Shown here piece by piece: positions 4,616 through 8,139 of a stretch of 8,139 nucleotides of DNA. Source of the DNA: Archaeoglobaceae archaeon (GTDB taxonomy: Archaea; Halobacteriota; Archaeoglobi; Archaeoglobales; JdFR-42); assembly GCA_015523685.1 (NCBI GenBank), contig WAJW01000192.1, positions 1 to 8,139 on the forward strand, in the 5' to 3' direction. Every line of letters starts with the position of its first letter. Within the stretch, counting starts at the first letter, position 1. The notes below the pieces were generated by a model, which saw only the letters and a program-made list of their open reading frames with translations, was not told where the DNA came from and did no database searches. A program made the position numbers and the translations under genes.

Positions 4616-6846
4616 TGTCTGAAGTCCGTGTTGAGCTGAGGAGAAGCCTCGGGACCCTTGAGGCAACCATGATGGGTATAGGAGCAATGATAGGGGCGGG
4701 TATATTTGTTCTGACGGGAATCGCTGCGGGAGAAGCAGGGCCCGGTGCCATCGTTGCATTTGCCCTGAACGGTATCGTAACTTTGTTTACAGCCATGAGC
4801 TATGCAGAGCTTTCTTCATCGATTCCTGAAGCTGGTGGTGGGTTCTCATATGTGAAATATGCCTTCCCGGAGTATCTGGCTTTTCTTTCTGGATGGATGC
4901 TGTGGTTTGCCTACACTGTTGCTTGCTCTCTCTATGCCCTCGGGTTCGGAAGTTACGTTGTGGAGATGCTGAATCTGGCTCCATCCTTCATTTCCGGAGA
5001 AATTCTGGCGAAAATGGTAGCGGTTGTGATCTCCATTTTTTTTGTGACTGTAAATGCTGTGGGATCTGAAGCAACCGGTAAGGCAGAAAATGTGATAACG
5101 GGAATAAAAATTGCAATCCTGTTTGTTTTCATTATTGCAGGTTTGAATGCAATCTTCAGGAATCCTGAGAACATGGTCTCAAATTTCACTCCATTTTTTC
5201 CAAAGGGATTTCATGGAGTTATAACCGCAATGGGGCTCACCTTCATAGCCTTTGAGGGATACGATCTCATAGCAACAGCAGCGGAAGAGATAAAGTCTCC
5301 TGAAAAAACCATTCCGAAAGCCATATTCCTCTCTCTTCTTGTAACGGTTACAATATATCTTCTGGTTGTGTTCACAAGCATAGGTGGGATTGAATACAGT
5401 GGTAACTCCTGGATCTTTCTCGGAGAAAAAAAGGAACTGGCCGTAATTGAAGCCGCAAAAATATTCATGGGGGGTGCGGGAATCATAATTATGGGTTTTG
5501 GCGGGCTGTTCTCAACAACATCCGCTCTGAACGCCACCATACTGGCATCATCAAGGGTTGCATTCACGATGGGGAGAGATGGGTTCCTCCCCGGATTCTT
5601 TTCTGATGTGAGCAGAAAAACAAGGACTCCTGTTTTTTCAATTCTTGCAACATCAGCCATCTTTATAGTTGTCGCACTCTTTTTCCCCATCTCTCAGGTT
5701 GCATCAGCCTCATCCCTGTTCTTTCTCCTTACATTTGCCCTGGTTAATGCTTCACTCATAAAGTTGAGATATTCAAACAATCTGAGAGAAAAAAGGTTCA
5801 GATCACCCCTTTTCCCTCTGTTTCCGGTTCTCGGGGTTATCCTCAATATCTATCTTGCCGTATCCCTCTACAGTTTTGAGCCAGTATCATGGAAGGCAGG
5901 TGGTGTGTGGATTCTGCTGGGGCTGGTATGTTATTCACTTTACAGGGGGAGAACTGAGATCAGAACAGTCGGAGAGGCAGGTAAATTAATGGAGAAGAAA
6001 ACTGGAGTAGTTCTTCTTCCAATTGCAAATCTGAAAAACAGAAATCTCATCGATTATGCAGGTATGGTGTCGAGGGCTCTGAATTCAAAGCTGTATATAC
6101 TCAATGTGCTCACCCTGCCGTGGGTGGCCAGCTTCGAGATGGCAAAACCATTCATAAGAGAGAGGAGAGAGGAGATAAGGGATGTTCTGAGGTACCTTAA
6201 AGAGAAGGGAGTTGATTCAGAGGCGGAGGTTGCGGTATCCCATGATGTTGTCAGAACAATTCTCGATACATGTGCCGAGTTGAAACCATCTCTCATGATT
6301 CTGGGCTGGAGAGGGAAGAAGAGATCACAGTTCTTTTTTGGTTCAACAATAGACCCGGTGGTGAATGAAGCAGAAAGTGATATTATGATAGCCAGAATTG
6401 ACAGGAATCCGGAGAATATAAGGAACGTCCTCATACTCTACGGTTCCGGCCCTCACATAAAGAAAGGCCTGGATATAATCCGCAGCATGGCATTGAAATT
6501 CGGTCTTAACCTGACCTTTTTCAGGGTTATGGATAAACCGGATGGTAAGGAAGATGTGGAGAGCATATCGAAAGAATTTTCCATGGCCGGCATTCCGTCA
6601 TGGGCAAAGGTAAATTACGGGAGAGATGTACTGCGGGAAATCCTAATTGAAGCTAGAAATCATGATATGGTTGTTTTGGGAGCTTCAGAAGAGTCATTTC
6701 TCAGGAGAAAGTTGTTCGGAGCTCTTGCCATGAACGTGGCCGAAAAATCTCCCGTGCCCGTCGTGGTGGTTAGATCATCAGGATCGATAAGGGAGTCAGG
6801 ATTTCTCAATCGATTATCTTCCGTTCTGGGCTATTTAAGGCGATAA
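4615..6846 (+). CDS. APC-superfamily amino acid permease with two C-terminal universal-stress (USP) domains
   Basis: This 743-residue protein has three parts. Residues 12-445 are an APC-type transporter with about 12 membrane segments. The first helix carries the unwound substrate/Na-site motif G-I-G-A-M-I-G-A-G-I-F (21-31). The segment F-E-G-Y-D...E-E-I-K-S-P-E-K-T-I-P (213-234) is the conserved loop of the APC/CAT families. Residues about 462-597 form a first USP domain with a near-canonical nucleotide loop: G564-x-x-G567, then 8 residues, then G576-S-T (consensus has 9). Residues about 600-722 form a second USP domain whose loop is degraded (G689-A-S-E692...G702-A). The likely role is uptake of amino acids across the cell membrane, with cytoplasmic USP domains that may sense nucleotide or energy state. 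Substrate is unknown; cationic or broad neutral amino acids are family possibilities. The ATG overlaps the phosphatase stop by one base. The gene ends the + strand run and overlaps a convergent gene by 16 nt. Confidence 0.9.
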   Translation: MSEVRVELRRSLGTLEATMMGIGAMIGAGIFVLTGIAAGEAGPGAIVAFALNGIVTLFTAMSYAELSSSIPEAGGGFSYVKYAFPEYLAFLSGWMLWFAYTVACSLYALGFGSYVVEMLNLAPSFISGEILAKMVAVVISIFFVTVNAVGSEATGKAENVITGIKIAILFVFIIAGLNAIFRNPENMVSNFTPFFPKGFHGVITAMGLTFIAFEGYDLIATAAEEIKSPEKTIPKAIFLSLLVTVTIYLLVVFTSIGGIEYSGNSWIFLGEKKELAVIEAAKIFMGGAGIIIMGFGGLFSTTSALNATILASSRVAFTMGRDGFLPGFFSDVSRKTRTPVFSILATSAIFIVVALFFPISQVASASSLFFLLTFALVNASLIKLRYSNNLREKRFRSPLFPLFPVLGVILNIYLAVSLYSFEPVSWKAGGVWILLGLVCYSLYRGRTEIRTVGEAGKLMEKKTGVVLLPIANLKNRNLIDYAGMVSRALNSKLYILNVLTLPWVASFEMAKPFIRERREEIRDVLRYLKEKGVDSEAEVAVSHDVVRTILDTCAELKPSLMILGWRGKKRSQFFFGSTIDPVVNEAESDIMIARIDRNPENIRNVLILYGSGPHIKKGLDIIRSMALKFGLNLTFFRVMDKPDGKEDVESISKEFSMAGIPSWAKVNYGRDVLREILIEARNHDMVVLGASEESFLRRKLFGALAMNVAEKSPVPVVVVRSSGSIRESGFLNRLSSVLGYLRR

Positions 6847-7253
6847 TCAGGAATACCAGCAAGTTTTTTTCTGGAACTGGCTTTCAGTTCCACCATCTTC
6901 AATGCTGTACATCTTTCTATTACATCTTCCATGCATATATCGTGATCTATGATGGCTCTGATGCCTTTAGAGGAAAGGATTTTCGCGAGATGAGTTATGT
7001 CACCCGTGAGTGGGGTAAATGGAAAGGAAATCTCCTGATCACAAATCTCGTACAGTATATCTCTGAGTGATAATGCTGGAGAAATTCTGTTTTCCAGGAG
7101 GATGTCGATTGATCCATCAGAAAAAGCTCCAATTGTGGGTGTGCAGAATGAACTCATGAGAGCAAGATTGAAAGATTCAATGGAGTTGATCTCAATTAAT
7201 AGGACTTCTCCTTTTCTACGTGAGTATACACTATTTCCGGTTATTATACTCAT
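6831..7253 (-). CDS. Hypothetical protein, 140 residues, family not recognised
   Basis: Open on the - strand from ATG (7253-7251) to TAG (6833-6831). I do not recognise the family. The chain looks like a soluble alpha/beta protein with no signal peptide or membrane segment. Its N-terminal third alternates hydrophobic strands (G-E-V-L-L-I-E-I near 15-22). A Gly/Asp turn (G-A-F-S-D-G-S, 42-48) follows, and the C-terminal half has helix-strand patterns including I-I-D-H-D (101-105) and a basic tail (R-K-K, 128-130). Four Cys (37, 71, 107, 115) are scattered without a zinc-ribbon spacing. Evidence that it is real: it fills an otherwise empty 400-nt stretch, has a well-placed TATA box upstream, no good Shine-Dalgarno (fits a leaderless mRNA), and no in-frame start further upstream before a stop at 7275-7277. 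Its last 16 nt overlap the permease end tail-to-tail. Confidence 0.65.
   Translation of the reverse strand: MSIITGNSVYSRRKGEVLLIEINSIESFNLALMSSFCTPTIGAFSDGSIDILLENRISPALSLRDILYEICDQEISFPFTPLTGDITHLAKILSSKGIRAIIDHDICMEDVIERCTALKMVELKASSRKKLAGIPDYRLK
6864..6870 (+). terminator. Oligo-T terminator after the permease operon
   Basis: Seven consecutive T residues begin 18 nt after the permease stop. Archaeal RNA polymerase commonly terminates at T-rich tracts without a hairpin, and none is obvious here. The tract lies inside the convergent - strand gene. Confidence 0.45.
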
Positions 7254-7277
7254 TGAATGGGTGGAGTCATCAATTTA

Positions 7278-7291
7278 AATATAAATCTTTC
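7278..7291 (-). promoter_or_regulatory. Archaeal BRE/TATA promoter for the - strand hypothetical gene
   Basis: Read on the - strand, GAAAGA (7291-7286, BRE-like, 5 of 6 to RNWAAW) is followed directly by TTTATATT (7285-7278). The TATA centre is about 28 nt from the A of the ATG at 7253, the spacing expected if transcription begins at or next to the start codon (leaderless mRNA). No Shine-Dalgarno is visible before that ATG. Confidence 0.6.
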
Positions 7292-7340
7292 TCTCTGGTA
7301 TAAACTCGAAAATATTTTAATATGATGTTTTCAAGGGTGG

Positions 7341-7348
7341 TATATAAT
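7341..7348 (+). promoter_or_regulatory. TATA box for the ACT-domain regulator gene
   Basis: TATATAAT is centred about 26 nt upstream of the ATG at 7371, matching archaeal TATA-to-start spacing for a leaderless transcript. The upstream BRE (AAGGGTGG) is poor. A second AT-rich block at 7309-7322 (GAAAATATTTTAAT) could be an alternative TATA giving a leader of about 30 nt. A GGATTTGAT stretch (7359-7366) is at best a weak Shine-Dalgarno. Confidence 0.55.
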
Positions 7349-7370
7349 CTGGCTTTGTGGATTTGATATC

Positions 7371-7868
7371 ATGTGGAGCAGAATACAGAAAAAATTTGAG
7401 AAATTTCCTTCGAGGATGGAGGTTGCAAAGGAATTTCTCCGCCTCGGCATATCGGTTCGTGATGGAAGGATTTTCTGCGGAAACATTGAGTTAACTCCTT
7501 CAAAGGTTGCTCATGCACTCGGTGTAGATCGCAAGGTTATTCTATCAACCGTATCAACAATAGAGGAAGATGAGATCCTGAGGAAGGTGTATTCCCACCT
7601 GAAGCCCGTCGCATATCTCGGTGATGTTGCAAGGCTGTTTGATTACGGGGTTGTGGAGATCTATGCTGACTCTGAAAAAACCGGCATAGTTGGGGGAATT
7701 GCTGCAATACTCACGCAGGAGAACATATCAATAAGGTTCATAATGGCCGAAGATCCTGAAATCAGCATAGATCCAAAGCTTGTTATAGTTACGGAAAGGA
7801 GAATCCCCGGAAGGCTCATAGATGAATTCTTAAAAATTGATGGTGTGAAGAAGATAGTTGTCTCCTGA
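7371..7868 (+). CDS. Predicted regulator of amino acid metabolism: N-terminal HTH plus C-terminal ACT domain
   Basis: This 165-residue protein matches the archaeal family annotated as 'regulator of amino acid metabolism, contains ACT domain' (COG2150 type, from memory). The N-terminal half (about 13-66) is helical and includes an HTH-like segment (T-P-S-K-V-A-H-A-L-G-V-D-R-K-V-I, 42-57). A linker with H-L-K-P-V-A-Y-L-G-D-V-A (76-87) leads to an ACT domain at about 92-165. That domain has the usual beta-alpha-beta-beta-alpha-beta order: V-V-E-I-Y (94-98), G-I-V-G-G-I-A-A-I (105-113), N-I-S-I-R (118-122), K-L-V-I-V (136-140) and V-K-K-I-V-V (159-164). ACT domains bind amino acids as dimers, so this is plausibly an amino-acid-responsive DNA-binding regulator; neither ligand nor operator is known. 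It is transcribed from its own promoter, divergently from the hypothetical gene. A convergent membrane protein gene ends 5 nt past its stop. Confidence 0.85.
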   Translation: MWSRIQKKFEKFPSRMEVAKEFLRLGISVRDGRIFCGNIELTPSKVAHALGVDRKVILSTVSTIEEDEILRKVYSHLKPVAYLGDVARLFDYGVVEIYADSEKTGIVGGIAAILTQENISIRFIMAEDPEISIDPKLVIVTERRIPGRLIDEFLKIDGVKKIVVS

Positions 7869-7873
7869 GATCA

Positions 7874-8139
7874 CTAACGTCGGGAGATCATCAAAACCTC
7901 AAGCGTAAAGGACAGGAAAACCACAAAAAGAATGACTCCTCCCAGAACGATGGCGTAATCTGAGAGAGGGGAGAGGAGAAAAATGATAACCCCGACATTC
8001 GCTGTGTAAAGGAGAATCTCACCCAGTTTTTTGTTGTACATGTCCTTGATCAGGGGTACATCTTCCACCCCTAACTTCTGGGAATATTTCTCCATCCATA
8101 TTATCATGGGGAAAATGTGATACTCTGCTCCGATTATGG
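7874..8139 (-). CDS. C-terminal fragment of a membrane protein, possibly heme-copper oxidase subunit I-like (5' end outside window)
   Basis: On the - strand the frame is open from the window edge to TAG at 7876-7874. It gives about 88 residues; the Met at 8107 is probably internal because similar-looking protein sequence continues upstream of it (I-I-G-A-E-Y-H-I-F-P). Two clear membrane segments are visible after K-L-G-E (about L-L-Y-T-A...F-L-L-S and Y-A-I-V-L-G...F-T-L-E-V), preceded by Y-H-I-F-P-M-I-I-W-x-E-K-Y-S and a polar loop with V-P-L-I-K-D-M. A G-x-x-Y-x-h-h-P-h-h-h-W-x-x-x-Y-S stretch followed by V-P-h-h-K-D resembles, from memory, small heme-copper oxidase subunit I-like/NnrS-like proteins whose His would lie in the membrane. 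With most of the protein missing this is only a suggestion. It converges on the ACT regulator with 5 nt between stops. Confidence 0.6.
   Translation of the reverse strand, partial: IIGAEYHIFPMIIWMEKYSQKLGVEDVPLIKDMYNKKLGEILLYTANVGVIIFLLSPLSDYAIVLGGVILFVVFLSFTLEVLMISRR

Noticed and set aside
5211..5690. - strand 159-codon frame opposite the permease
   Set aside because: Antisense shadow of membrane-helix codons; translation has no recognisable features.
6054..6434. - strand 126-codon frame opposite the first USP domain
   Set aside because: The + strand reading carries clear USP motifs; the antisense frame does not resemble a protein family.
7867..7890. Direct repeat GAGATCA (7867-7873 and 7884-7890) between the convergent genes
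   Set aside because: Only 7 bp, two copies, lying in the ends of coding sequences; likely chance.
8027..8032. T6 tract as terminator for the ACT regulator
   Set aside because: It is about 160 nt downstream of the stop and inside the opposite gene; nothing else supports it.

Overview
The window looks like part of a euryarchaeal chromosome, probably from the Archaeoglobi or a near relative. The evidence is gene content: an archaeal alanine dehydrogenase fragment that, from memory, closely resembles the Archaeoglobus fulgidus enzyme; an archaeal Brix-domain ribosome biogenesis protein; the KEOPS subunit Pcc1; prefoldin beta; an archaeal-type phosphoglycolate phosphatase; and a regulator of the archaeal 'amino acid metabolism, ACT domain' family. 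Two apparent leaderless TATA promoters fit as well. The lineage assignment is inference. The DNA is gene-dense, moderately AT-rich and even in character. I see no mobile element, CRISPR array, rRNA or tRNA.

Positions 1-6846 form one uninterrupted + strand run of nine genes. They are separated by at most 4 nt or overlap by 1-14 nt, so they look like one operon with translational coupling. In order they are: alanine dehydrogenase (5' end outside the window), Brix-domain protein, Pcc1, prefoldin beta, SfsA, a CcmF-like cytochrome c assembly protein, a small six-helix membrane protein that looks like the missing C-terminal part of CcmF, phosphoglycolate phosphatase, and an APC amino acid permease fused to two universal-stress (USP) domains. 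The run thus mixes ribosome assembly, tRNA t6A modification and chaperone genes with cytochrome c maturation and amino acid transport and catabolism. A T7 tract just after the permease stop is a likely archaeal terminator.

Positions 6831-8139 hold three genes in alternating orientation. An unrecognised 140-residue protein on the - strand overlaps the permease tail-to-tail by 16 nt. Next is a divergent 117-nt intergenic region with a plausible TATA box facing each way, each placed for a leaderless transcript. It also serves the + strand HTH/ACT regulator at 7371-7868. Five nt beyond that gene's stop, a convergent - strand gene runs off the window edge. It encodes the C-terminal end of a membrane protein faintly resembling heme-copper oxidase subunit I-like proteins.

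The most interesting point is the apparent split CcmF at 2440-3937. All four histidines expected of a CcmF heme-handling protein can be assigned, three in the first protein and one in the second. The gene break falls just after the second periplasmic histidine. No intergenic stretch reaches 300 bases.
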